Shown in pieces: positions 24,176 to 34,440 of a DNA stretch of 64,000 nt. Numbering within the stretch: the stretch's first letter is position 1; the number at the start of each line of letters is the position of its first letter. The translations under genes were made by a program, and so were the position numbers. The stretch is from NCBI GenBank assembly GCA_024036415.1, contig JAMWET010000160.1:448501-512500 (forward strand), given 5' to 3'. The notes beneath the pieces are model-generated. The model ran no database searches. It was given only the letters and a program-made list of their open reading frames with translations, and was not told where the DNA came from. Source of the DNA: Prochilodus magdalenae (lineage: Eukaryota > Chordata > Actinopteri > Characiformes > Prochilodontidae).

Positions 24176-24620
24176 ATTAAAGGAACACTATAGCAATTTC
24201 CAAAATAGTCTCTCCTACATCTGTTGCATATGGCAATATTCAACAATACATACAATCATTTTAATGGTCAGAAAATTAAGCGGGTAGCCAATTAAAAAGG
24301 AAAAGAAAACGTAAAGCTGTTCGAAACCGTTGGCAAGCAACCACCTGTGCCTGCTCTCAGCAAGAAACCATGTTCAGTAGCAAACAAAACATAACATAAG
24401 AGTTAACACTGGAACTGATTCCCATCACTCACGATGCTCTTGAAGAGTAAAGAGTAGAGCTGGACTTGTTTCATCTTCAGTGTTTCATGTAGTCTGGAAC
24501 GTAAGCAGTTTTTATCATTAACATGCACTCCCTCGTTACAGTGAAAGTGGGCGGCACAACCTTTTGGTGATAGGTTGCCCCCTGTTGTTTAGAGTCCTAA
24601 TTTGAAATTGCTCCTTTAAT
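24176..24620. mobile_element. non-autonomous DNA transposon (MITE-like), 445 bp
   Basis: The left end from 24176 reads ATTAAAGGAACACTATAGCA then ATTTCCAAA. The right end (24599-24620), reverse-complemented, reads ATTAAAGGAGCAATTTCAAA. They match as ATTAAAGGA...GCAATTTC(C)AAA with an 8-bp insertion (ACACTATA) in the left arm. No coding frame inside. The insertion probably arose after mobilisation or marks a related subfamily. Confidence 0.6.
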
Positions 24621-24743
24621 AGAAGCCAATAGGCAAATATCATCCATTGCAATCAGCTCTATACTACAAACAAGGCAGTTTAGTATATCTTAATTTGTTA
24701 GCTTGTTGAGATACAGACATTCAAGTTACTGGAATCAGAATTA

Positions 24744-25330
24744 TTGGATTATTTGCACAGCTTTCCAAGAAAAGTGCAATTATCAAGTCATCCTGTTTCA
24801 TTTACTTTTCCTCTTCATGGCCTAAATTCTCATTGGCATTCTCAGCATGTAAAACAACAGCATTCTTATCCACAAAGATCATCATTAAAAGCGAAACGGC
24901 TTTCCAAAGCTTTCCTTGCACTGGCTTGGCAACCATTTGCCTAATTATCGTCTGAAACTGCCAGACTAGGGAAAGCAGCCTCCTTCTGAAGAGGGGGAAA
25001 TACATAAAAGATGAAGAGGAGCAATAAATACAGGTGGGCTCTCTTTGATGAGAACATATTTTGTCAAGTCGCTTCTCTGAGGCCTGTCACATTTCCATTA
25101 GCGCTGAACGCTGTGCCCTTTTTTCCATACCAAAAGATTTTATAGTTTTTGGAATCTCCCAAATCTCGTGCTGCAGGGGGCTGGCTTTTAGGAGGCAGAC
25201 CACGTCCCTCCCCCCGGGACAAGTGGGACGGGAAGGCTTTCATCGTGCTCGTATGAAAGCTGGCGGAGGATTTGATCAAAACATCCACCCACCCACCCAC
25301 AGAAGTCTGAAAGGTGAGGACTGACAGGCA
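24744..25330. promoter_or_regulatory. repeat-poor block, candidate conserved non-coding element
   Basis: Complex sequence without simple repeats. CpG-bearing patches near 24890-24960 and a GC-rich part at 25170-25320 with a CCACCCACCCACCCAC run near 25285-25300. Overlapping 87- and 95-codon frames on opposite strands argue against real coding. Function is inferred only from composition. Confidence 0.25.
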
Positions 25331-26011
25331 TTTTGCTGGCCATAGGATCAATATGCTTTGATCACTCCTGCAAGAGACTCATTCATAAACAACTGTTCTC
25401 TACAAATTTGTCAAATCTAACGTCAACTTTGATGAGACCAAGAACAAATAACAAGTACAAACACTGTGACTAAATCGTAGCCATCTAACCATACATGCCA
25501 CACAATTATCCTCAGCTCATTCTGTTGACCTTGCCATCTCTCTTGGTCAGCGATACATCAGGCCGAAACGACATAAAAGACCTAAACAGAGTTCTCTCTG
25601 AGGCCGAGAGGTTGTCCCTCTAGGAAATCTTCGTCCTTCATCATTCTTCCTTCAGGAGGTATATATCTGTTTTTCAGACGTCTCCATGGACTAGCTTTTC
25701 GCCACAGGAGAGGCATAAGTCAGCCATAAGCATTTCCTCTGCTGGAGACGGTCTTCTTCTGGCTGTGCTTGACAGATTGAGCTGTCCTCACCTCCTGCTG
25801 TAACACGGGGACTGCTGGACAGTTACAAGCCCCCAGCCAGCCCAGGCACCTCTAATTAACAGGAAGGACTGGGGTGATTATGCTAAAGAGGAATAGAAGA
25901 GACTGAGAGAGGGACCAACAGAACCTGTGAAGATGAATGGACTGATGGGCTGGTAGATAGGTGAGCAGGCAGACAGACAGATTCTACATAATATACACTA
26001 AATGTATTGTT

Positions 26012-26013
<2 letters not shown>
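25331..26013. other. non-coding stretch
   Basis: Moderately GC-rich, no simple repeats. CTCTAATTAACAGGAAGG near 25851 and GTGATTATGCTAAAG near 25874 look like homeodomain-type and ETS-type words. No frame worth reporting. Confidence 0.4.
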
Positions 26014-26044
<31 letters not shown>

Positions 26045-26096
26045 TGAATGAGTAAGTGAGTGAGTGAATGAATAAGTGAGTGAGTGAGAGAGAAGA
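26014..26096. repeat. (GT)n followed by degenerate GAGT/GAAT tetranucleotide repeat
   Basis: About 14 GT units, then TGAG/TGAA/TAAG tetramers to about 26096. A compound simple repeat. Confidence 0.95.
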
Positions 26097-26580
26097 GATG
26101 ATTAGCCATGATGTGATTATACTTGCATAGAGGAAGTTGGAGATGTAGCGGACCATGTGTGATTATGACCATATGTATGAATGTGCATGAATATAAAGAG
26201 AGGGAGGGATGGGAAGAAAAGGAGGAGAGGAAACAAAGAGCCCTCCTACAGGTTAGCGGTGTGCATGCGGGCTTATTAGCCACAGGAGTTCAGTCGGAGG
26301 GCCTCAAATCCACCCCAGTACACAGCCTAATAAACACGGTGACCTCACCTTTACCCTGGCCTTCACAATCCATCACACAGTGGGGCTCACCAGACGACAA
26401 ACCCACGCCTACACACGCATGCACACACAGACACCTGCACTCACAGCCACACATATTCATACGTTCCACTGTTCAAAGCTCATAGCTTCAATCTCTCATC
26501 ACCAAGCTAGCAAGGATAGGAAAATACACGTTACTGTGTCCTTAAAAACCCTCCACCAAATTCTCTCCCCTCAAAATCAC
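26097..26580. other. non-coding stretch
   Basis: Overlapping plus and minus frames of 99-120 codons are not supported by domains or splice signals. CA-rich words occur near 26405-26460. Confidence 0.45.
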
Positions 26581-27030
26581 CATCCTCTTATTTAAAGAGC
26601 ATTATTAAAACAACCACCTCATTAAAAACTTTGCCTTGACTATTCGTGCCACAGAATCCCTCTTTCAACATTTTTTCTTCTAATTGGAAGCGACTGCCTT
26701 TCCACCTGACCATTAGAAGGTGAGAAATCCAGCCACACTTCCCCTTTAAAATGAAACGACTCGCAGAAAAATGCATCCTTCCTTCCATGAGTGTCTGCAT
26801 CGTGCCCAAGAGATTTCTGAAAGCACAGCAAAGCTTTCGTCAAAATCTGTCAGTAAAGAAAAACAGGCTCCAAAAGTGGGATTAAAGCGAGCAGGGAAAA
26901 ATATCAAAGGATAAGGCAACGGAAAAGGGAATTATTTATGACACCTGTACTTCCGTGGTCAGATTTTGTTCTTCTAAAATTGAGTCTTCTTGAAATACGT
27001 GGGTCGTTAAATGTTTAGAGCCACTTGGCA
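26581..27030. promoter_or_regulatory. repeat-poor block, candidate conserved non-coding element
   Basis: Homogeneous repeat-free sequence with clustered words such as TTCTAATTGGAAGC (26688-26701), GGGATTAAAGC (26879-26889) and GGAATTATTTATGAC (26929-26943). It reads like a developmental enhancer, but this is inference from composition. Confidence 0.25.
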
Positions 27031-29230
27031 GATTTTGTGTTTGTTTTATTACAGCGTATAAAAACAAAGCACAGCGTATACATGGATTTAAATTATGCTT
27101 AACTATTCGGCAAAGCCTTTTGAGATGTTTAATTCAGTTTTTCAAGAATTCTGCAAGTAGACGTTATTCAGTGATAAATAAAATATCAGCAATGTCTGAA
27201 AAAAAGTACCCAAAAGTGACAACTTTACAGTAATAAGCCAAAAACCTAATTCAGTCAAAGAAATCAGATTTTTTTCCAAAGCAGTTTTGGGTCATATCTG
27301 TTTGTCCATTCATCATGAAATTCTCTTACAAAGTAAACAATTAAAACAAACAACATGTCTTTCTTTGGACAGCAACAATATACTGTATCTGTTTATCAGT
27401 TTATTGAAATTGTGGTCCATCAAACATCCTAAATTCTGGCTATTTATTTTATTAGAACATAAATCTTAATGTACACAGCCTTCTCTGTTTACATAATTCT
27501 ACGACATTCATCATTCGACACACATCTACCGTTTCATATTTTTATTTGCAGCTTTCTAATGTCTTTCTTCTTTTTTTTTTTTTGGTCCAGTTTGATCCAC
27601 ATAAAGCTAATTTTATATGATGACCATTGGAGCAGTTTAAAGCTAGCGTTGGACAGAGGGCACAGTTTGCAGATGGGTGTTTTTAAACAATAGTTTATTT
27701 TTAATATCTTATGTTTTCAATTTCCAGCTTTGGCTGCCCAAGGTTTTTTAACATTGAAAATATTGTAGAGATATCAGTATTGTGGTTGGTCAGTGGAATG
27801 CTTACTGAAGTGTTACTTAAGATAAGGACCACCGAGGTTACTTTGAAAGGAGAGACATGGTGAAGTATATGGGTCATTTATTGGTCACTGCAACATTATT
27901 ATTATATATTAAGTTTACTAATTGTCTGCAAGAACAAAACTAACTAATTTAGAAAGGAAAAAGATTTAAATTCAAACATAAGCGTGTGTTAAAATGTGCA
28001 CAAGTGTGCAACCCCACCAGAATAAGCTAGATAAATAGCTTCAGTCATACAGCCAACACAATCCAAATCATTTATCTTAATCTCTTCTGAGTGGACACAC
28101 GTGCGCACGCATACACAGAGTCACGGTTCACTGAAAGGTGAGTGTGAACCCTTCACATCTCTGAGATGACCTGTGATCCCTGCGTGCCCAGTAATTTCAG
28201 CCACCATTTTGGGCATGACACCATAACCCTTAGGGTCTGACACAACCCTCAACTGACACCTTACACACTGACCCCGAGAGCTTTCACCCCTGACCGGGAC
28301 ATGCACACAAACAGACCAGAGATCCAATGCAGTATTGATGTGCGTTCCTGCATGCGCTAGGTCTGGCTTCTTACTCCAGCAAGTTTGTGGTAGTGCATTC
28401 CCGCGGAATAAGAGAACTTTGCTGTACTCTTGAAAATCTCATTTTGTGCAATAGCACCCAACGTCTTCAGCAGAAACCTTCCACCTACTTCTGAAGATCT
28501 ATGGACAGGCATGGTAAACAACTATACATTTTCCTGGTAATAGCAGTGGCTGGGGATGTAAATGGTTCCTTAATGGTCTAGATTTATGATTGATACACGT
28601 TCAAGTAACAATATTTAACCAATAAAATATACATTTGAGTGACAAATCAACTCTCTTCAGGTCTAGGTCCAAGCCTCTGTGTTGGCTGAGGTTCTTATTG
28701 TTTGAATAAATCCAAAAAACTACTCTGTCTGTTTGTGGGTTTTTTATGCTACGAACACAAATCTTTGTGTTTCAGTTATCAGAACAAGGGCTAACAAAGG
28801 TGGCAAGCTAGGGTTAGCTGTCTGTACCTGAGCTAGGCAGCCCAGAAAAGGGCAAACGAACAAGACCAGAACAAGACTTGATGTGGGTTCATATTAAGAA
28901 ACACCCTAAAACCTATATCATGGACCAGTGTGGCTTTTCTAACATTTGCTGGTTACTGTCTTAATGTTAGAACAAGCTTTGAGTTTCTTCATTTGTTTAA
29001 GAATTGCAACGACATTCATGAACAGCAATTCCATCTTCTCTTTCTCATCACGAGGACGTGGTAAAATGACAACTAAGAAGGTTCTTTTTTGGACACTACA
29101 GCATTTTGAAATGACCAAAACCTCAGTCAACACAGAAAAGACTTTGACCTGGATGTCTTAAGATTGGAGCTGAATGGAACCTCACTAAAGTGTTGCTTGA
29201 TTTTGGGATCTGAAGGAGTGCTGGACCCAT
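27031..29230. other. non-coding stretch
   Basis: AT-rich (27030-28000) then mixed. A T-run lies at 27570-27584. Frames at 28939-29161 overlap on both strands. A gene-poor region with no recognised repeat. Confidence 0.45.
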
Positions 29231-29232
29231 AA

Positions 29233-29800
29233 ATGGACATTATGTCAGACGTAAAAAGCGAACTGCAATATGAAAAGCTACAGCTTCCCTCAAAAGAAAC
29301 AAAAAATCATGAGCTGCTGGAGCAAGAACGAGAGCAAGTTGCCACAGCCCTACGGAACCATATACAATATATTCACTTGCTGAATGGAACATGCAGTCAC
29401 CATTGCTCTCACTGGACACCACATACCAAACTACACTGCTGTACAAGTGGAAAAGGCTTTCTTTAGGGCTAAATACAAACAAAGAATGTATGCTCTGTAT
29501 AGCAGTCACACAGGAGATAAACCGCTTGCAGTTGAGGGCAGTGATGGACTGAAGGATCCTGTTTATGTGAGTGCTCGTATATACTTTCCTCTTCTGGCAG
29601 ATAGTGTAATTACTGCTCAGCCATATGTGCGAAACCCCCCCAGGCATAATCTCCTCAACGCCTGCCTTATGCTACAGCATCTTCACACATATCACCAACA
29701 TAACAGGTCCAGTCCCAAAGGTTATATCCCAGCACAAAGGTCATATCCCTGTTCACTTCTCAGCCTCTCTCAGTCTTCCAAGCACTCTAATTAGCGCTAT
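29233..29800 (+). pseudogene. possible frameshifted open reading remnant, unrecognised
   Basis: One frame (29233-29466) encodes a charged helical stretch (residues SKETKNHELLEQEREQVATA). At about 29384-29466 a +1 frame takes over and stays open to 29794 with balanced composition (AVQVEKAFFRAKYKQRMYAL and ARIYFPLLADSVITAQPYVR). The two halves could be one protein broken by a frameshift, but I recognise no family, the opposite strand is also open for 135 codons, and no splice signals were found. Chance remains likely. Confidence 0.15.
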
Positions 29801-30080
29801 GGAGAGCAAAATGGAAGAAGATTGAGGAACGTCTGACGTGGAACGATTCCATCACCCTCATTAGGAATTCCAGAGGCAGCATTCCGTGTCAAGGCCTATC
29901 ACGGCCAATAAGAGCAGCCTGTGATCCCGTAAAGCTCTGGAATTCTCTAAATCACAGTGCTGCGTGTCTCTATCCCTGGGTCAAAGGCGGTTGGGGCAAA
30001 ACGCTAATTGCTCTTGTCAGGTAGGATGGTTGGCTGGGGATATTAAAGAGGGGGTTTTTCTCTTCTTGATAAGAGTCTTT
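29801..30080. promoter_or_regulatory. repeat-poor block, candidate conserved non-coding element
   Basis: CpG-containing unique sequence with GGTCAAAGGCGG near 29979-29990 (a nuclear-receptor-half-site-like word) and CGCTAATTGC near 30002-30011 (homeodomain-like). No frame or repeat. Confidence 0.2.
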
Positions 30081-30142
30081 CTGGTACAGCCTTTTAAGCA
30101 GGAGGGAGCTGTTTTGAGACAGAAACCTTGGTACATATTTAA

Positions 30143-30484
30143 TTGAAAGGCTGCTGTTTAAAGTACATGAGTAAAGTATACATGTCAGGCATACATGACA
30201 ATTACCATATCATTGCTGTACAAACAAACATCAGCAGACGATTAGATTTGCCTGATAATGTTACACTGATATTTGATTATATATACTTATTGTCCTCCGA
30301 AAGTATTGCATGTTTAGGTGACACTAGGCAACTGTACCCGGCATACAGTATATGTAATTTTACTGCACTTGCTGCAAACCAAGGTAGATACAACCCCTAT
30401 TACATTTGTGAATGTTATGCGTGTATTATCCCATGTGTACATACAAATACTGGATATATTGGCCCAGAATGTCCATATTGTTGA
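30143..30484 (+). CDS. unrecognised 113-codon frame with Cys-rich C-terminus
   Basis: Open from the stop just before 30143 to the TGA at 30482-30484; the first ATG is at 30167. Composition is balanced, not low-complexity, with several Tyr/Asn/Ile residues. The last 25 residues contain six cysteines and one histidine (CECYACIIPC ... H ... CPYC) in a spacing that recalls a small zinc-binding or RING-like module. No family is recognised and no splice signals were found. It could be a fragment of a captured or decayed gene, or chance in AT-rich DNA. It lies about 20 bp upstream of a Tc1-type relic. Confidence 0.22.
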   Translation: MKGCCLKYMSKVYMSGIHDNYHIIAVQTNISRRLDLPDNVTLIFDYIYLLSSESIACLGDTRQLYPAYSICNFTALAANQGRYNPYYICECYACIIPCVHTNTGYIGPECPYC

Positions 30485-30504
30485 TCCCTATGGGTACTTA
30501 TAGC

Positions 30505-30935
30505 ACTGAGGAAAAGTCAGAGGCCACTCTTCCTTAAATATCCAGTCAAACTGGTCATTACATACAAGAAATGTCAGTCATTTAAACATGAGCGAGAATC
30601 CAAGAGTTTCTGAAACTTTAAAAATGAAAACGTGCTTAAGATTTACAGAGAACATGGGAGTCCTAATAACCTGGTAGACATCAGATAAACGGCACATAAG
30701 GCTTTCTTTGAAAGTAGAAGAAAATTAAGAAGAAAGTCAAACTTCACTCTTGCTTCAGATCCACAAGTGTTTCGGTCCATGCTTCTACTGTGTGAAGACA
30801 CCTCAATACTAGGGGGTATAAAAAGAAGGATAGCTGTTCAAGAAGCTCCTCACTGAAAAGCAAAGGTGGCAAATTCAACAAGAAGCTTCTGATGTTCTCA
30901 GAACAATGGACTGGCACCCTAGAGTGTATTCCTTC
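30505..30935 (+). mobile_element. Tc1/mariner-type transposon relic, copy B1 (C-terminal catalytic part)
   Basis: AAAGTCAGAGGCCAC near 30513 resembles the end of a Tc1-like element and is echoed by ACAAGTCAGAGACCCC at 44510 in copy B2. Further on, one frame reads LFKKLLTEKQR...DVLRTMDWHP (30837-30920), which corresponds to the region just before the W-P-x-x-S-P-D-L-N type block that carries the second half of the DDE/D catalytic site. Stops and frame breaks elsewhere show it is dead. The GGGGTATAAAAAGAAGG phrase near 30814 lies within the degraded coding stretch. Confidence 0.6.
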
Positions 30936-31782
30936 TTTTAAAGGAGGAGAATATATGATTCACAGTTTGAGAATGATGTTACTTAGACAGCTGGTTAAGC
31001 AACATTATTAATATCAGAGGGATAAAGATGGTATCTGACTGGTGTCAGCAGACACTCAAGTATCAGTACCAAACATGCAACACTGGTATTGAGTCACCCC
31101 TAGTTTTCATACAAAGAAAGAACATTTTGCCAGAAAATGGACGATGGAACTTCCATTTCTCATTCCATAAGGCCCAATCCCATCAGCCCGTGTCCCCGCT
31201 CCTCCCGGATTCCCCAAAAACACCAGTGCTTGTCAGCAGTAGACCATCAGCTAGATAAATAGGACGGTCTTAGCAGAAGCCTTCTAATTAACTTCCCTAT
31301 TGCTTTTTATAAGTCACACACCCTCCTATGCACTCGCTTCTCCTCAGCAGAAGAAGCCCATATGTGCTCCATCCTGGAACGTGAGAATCACTCTCGTCAA
31401 ATCTAGCACATGTAGAGAAGCATGTGCTCCACTTTTGTAACACTGAAAAATGGCCTCAAACTGGAGTTAGGAAAAATGCTCTGCTGTTGCTTAGTAGCTG
31501 TCACATTAAAGTGATGTTGACGAGATGTTTCCTGTCCCTGAAAAAAAATGCTCTTGACTCATCCTCCCTTCACTCCCTCTCTTCTCACCCTCTCTCTGCA
31601 ACCTACGTAAGAATGGTTTAAAAGAACATGCGCTGCATTAAATAAAAGGGAGGGGCCGTGACCAACAGCCATTAAAACACTGCTGATTACAGAGACACGA
31701 AGATTAGAGGACAGTGCACCTCCGTCTCCCTTAGAGCACCAGATGGAGTACTCCAACCTCATCTACACATGCCTCATCTGTA

Positions 31783-31783
<1 letters not shown>
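30936..31783. other. non-coding stretch with a repeat-poor block
   Basis: 31130-31330 is repeat-free with CTTCTAATTAACTTCC (31282-31297) and C-rich words and may be conserved. 31550-31615 is C/T-rich. No gene seen. Confidence 0.35.
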
Positions 31784-31820
<37 letters not shown>

Positions 31821-32147
31821 CGAGAGACAGAGAGAGAGAGAGAGCGAGAGAGAGACAGAGAGAGAAAGACAGAGAAAGAGAACAGGGGGAGCAAGAGAGA
31901 GAAGAAGAGACAGAAAGAAAGAAACTGGGCGAGAAAGAAGATAGAAGACAGAAAGAGTAAAAGTGAGCACAAGGAAGACCGAACGAGGAGAGAGAAAGAA
32001 CGTTAGAGAGAGATAAAAGAAGGTACCAGTATGAATGAGAACGCAGAGAGAAAGAAAGAATGAGCATAGGATAAAAATAAGAGAGAAGACAAAAGGGAGA
32101 CAGAAAGAGAGAAAGAGACAAACAAGCAAGAGACAGAGAGAGAGGAT
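31784..32147. repeat. (GA)n microsatellite and degenerate GA/GAAA purine tract
   Basis: Strong purine bias over about 360 bp, with GA arrays at 31784-31815 and CAGAGAGA variants to 31866, then AGAAAGA words. Frames rich in Arg/Glu/Lys (plus) and Ser/Leu (minus) up to 132 codons are artefacts. Confidence 0.95.
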
Positions 32148-33124
32148 TTATCTCTCTCTGTAGACAGTTCGTGCTGATCTCATTGAGGAGATGCGTCAGA
32201 CCAGACTAGTCAAGCACATAGGCTTTAATTGCATCCATACAGTCTCTGTAAAACGGACTCTTCTCTGAGGACTTGCTCAACCAGAGCTCTGTCTGTGTCC
32301 GTGTCTGTATGCGAGATGAAGACGAGAGCAGATAAACAGCACATGGAGGGACAATTCCTGTACCATTAACGCTCACTCAAACATACACTCACACACACAC
32401 ACAGAGTTTCAAAGCACGCCTCAAAGGCTGTACATCTGTCCCACTGCTGAAGCAAACATCAGCCTCATTAATGAGCTGCCTCCTTATTGCTGCTCAGCTG
32501 TACCCAGACTCTTCTCTATGTTCAACACAAAAAACACAGGAGCCAGCTGGATTGAGCTAGTGGCTTAGTCTATGCAGCCCCAGCTAGGGCTGTATAGTCG
32601 AGTTGAATCATATGGAGGAAGGTGAAGTTGTAGGTTTCTGTGATAGATAAATATAAAAACACAACAATAAGAAAAAAACAAAACACCAAAAAGCGACTCC
32701 CAAGCACAGCTAGCTAGCAGCTGTAGGGGTTTGCTTAGGTGACACGTCACACAGTGTCTCCCGAAAATCAGGCCCGCAGTGACCCAGAGGTGTTAAAACT
32801 CCAGCAGCTTTACACTGTGTCTGATCAACTCACACCAGCACAACACACAACTAATGTGTCAGCTAATGCTAACGTTAGCGGTGCACGCTCAACATACTTG
32901 TTTATGTTGAAGTGGAAGAGTCTAATGACTTAGGACCGATTACGATACTGCTATCCAGCAGTTGGGGGTTTAACCACACAGCACAAAATGAACTACTGAC
33001 TGTAGGGTTCTCTGCCTTTAAACTATTAATTTAACTAATAATCAGTTTTGTGTTCTGAGAATCAATATAGTATTACAAAACAATACTCCGTGTCAATATT
33101 TTTAATAATGCATTTAATGGGAGT
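32148..33124. other. non-coding stretch
   Basis: A perfect 12-bp palindrome GCTAACGTTAGC lies at 32868-32879. Otherwise mixed sequence with a short CA run near 32392-32403. No gene recognised. Confidence 0.5.
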
Positions 33125-33311
33125 TAAATGGAGGGAACCACCACCACATGTAGGAGACTGGGGTTCGAATCCTGGTCCGGGTGACTATGCTGTGCTTCAC
33201 CAAGAAGAGTCCTTGGGCAAGACTCCTAACACTACATTGGCCTCCCTGTAATATGCTTACCCTTGTAAGACGCTCTGGATAAGAGCATCAGCTAAATGCC
33301 GTAAATGTAAT
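33125..33311 (+). mobile_element. tRNA-derived SINE (V-SINE-type tail)
   Basis: A perfect RNA polymerase III B-box GGTTCGAATCC lies at 33162-33172 in a degraded tRNA-like head; the A-box region is not clearly preserved. The body has a TCCTTGGGCAAGACTCCTAA phrase and the tail (33265-33310) contains CGCTCTGGATAAGAGC, TCAGCTAAATGCC and GTAAATGTAA. This is the characteristic conserved region of fish SINEs I know as V-SINEs. It is an old retroposed copy and is not a functional tRNA gene. Confidence 0.85.
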
Positions 33312-34079
33312 TCCTTTCTGACCATTCTTTTATGTTGCACTGACTTAAGAGACCCTTAACTCACTCCAACTGTTCTGCATTTCTATTTAAAAGCTATGAA
33401 TTGGTACATATTATCTAAACATATATACACTATGCAGAAAAATGAAAGAAAAAAAAAGGACCCGTAAAGTACCCTTTTTAAAATCTGACAGTGATGACGA
33501 ACCTGCAAGATTTCACTTTGCTTCTCTGTAAGTTCAGTTTAATTTACATGATGCTTTTTTATTTTCCACTTTAATCATTCTGTTATTGCAACCCGTTGCC
33601 AAACAAGTTTTTTTTGTGTGTGTAAACTTTCCATGATCAACAGAACTAACCTAATAAACTTTGAAATTTATTTATAAGCTACAATTTTTATATTACTGTT
33701 AAACTGCTGTTACAATTCCAACATTATGGATAAGTAACTTATCAAGATACAGAAGTGCATTAGAAACTAGATCCTTAGACTAACATCCAACACGTATGTA
33801 ATAGTAGAGAAGAGCTAGTGCGTTTCAATCGGAAGACGCAAGTATGTTTTGTTATACAGGCTGACTCTGGCCATCAGCCAACACAATCAATATCATAAGC
33901 AGGGCAAAAACTAGATTACTTGCTATCTAGTAGCTCGCAATGAAAACAGAGACGATTTTATCTGGAACCTGTGGCCCTCTTCTTTCAACAATATGAAAGG
34001 GGCGGGGGAGCAAGGGCAACAAAATGGAAAGAATGCACTTCAGAAAAGCACATTCCACACAGTAAATCCTATCATTTTA
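33312..34079. other. AT-rich non-coding stretch
   Basis: No gene, RNA or repeat family recognised. A-rich run near 33446-33461 and T-run near 33609-33616. Confidence 0.5.
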
Positions 34080-34440
34080 TGTCTGCTACCGAGAAAATAT
34101 AATGCTGCTGGAGGGCAAGTCAAACAGATTTGATTTCACTCGTATCTGGTGACACTGACTTTCTTTGCTACCCCCTCTCTCCTCCCCTCCTTGCCCGTAA
34201 CAGTATCTACCTTGTTCCAAGGCCCCGGGAGAAATGCCGGCCTTTCTAATGCATAGCGAAGCTGTGCAGGCAGCGATAGAGAAAGGAAAAGGAGGCGAGC
34301 TCCAGCCTGCGGCCGGCCTACCGGGACATGACTCATCTGAGGTGCGCTGTGAGTGCAGGGACGAAGGAGCAGCCAAGAAACAAAGCGAGGCAGCGAGAGA
34401 TGGAAATCAATAATCCAGCGGAGTGAGGCCTCTCTCCTGA
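34080..34440. promoter_or_regulatory. GC-richer repeat-free block with AP-1-type site, candidate enhancer
   Basis: Contains GGCCGGCC at 34311-34318 and a perfect AP-1 consensus TGACTCA at 34329-34335, with several CpGs between AT-rich flanks. Overlapping minus-strand frames (66 and 96 codons) lack recognised domains. Regulatory function is inference. Confidence 0.3.

Noticed and set aside
32868..32879. Perfect palindrome GCTAACGTTAGC as a regulatory site
   Set aside because: A single 12-bp palindrome has a fair chance of arising in 64 kb; no supporting motif nearby.
33125..33200. tRNA gene suggested by a perfect B-box
   Set aside because: The A-box and cloverleaf are not preserved and a SINE body and tail follow; it is a retroposon head.
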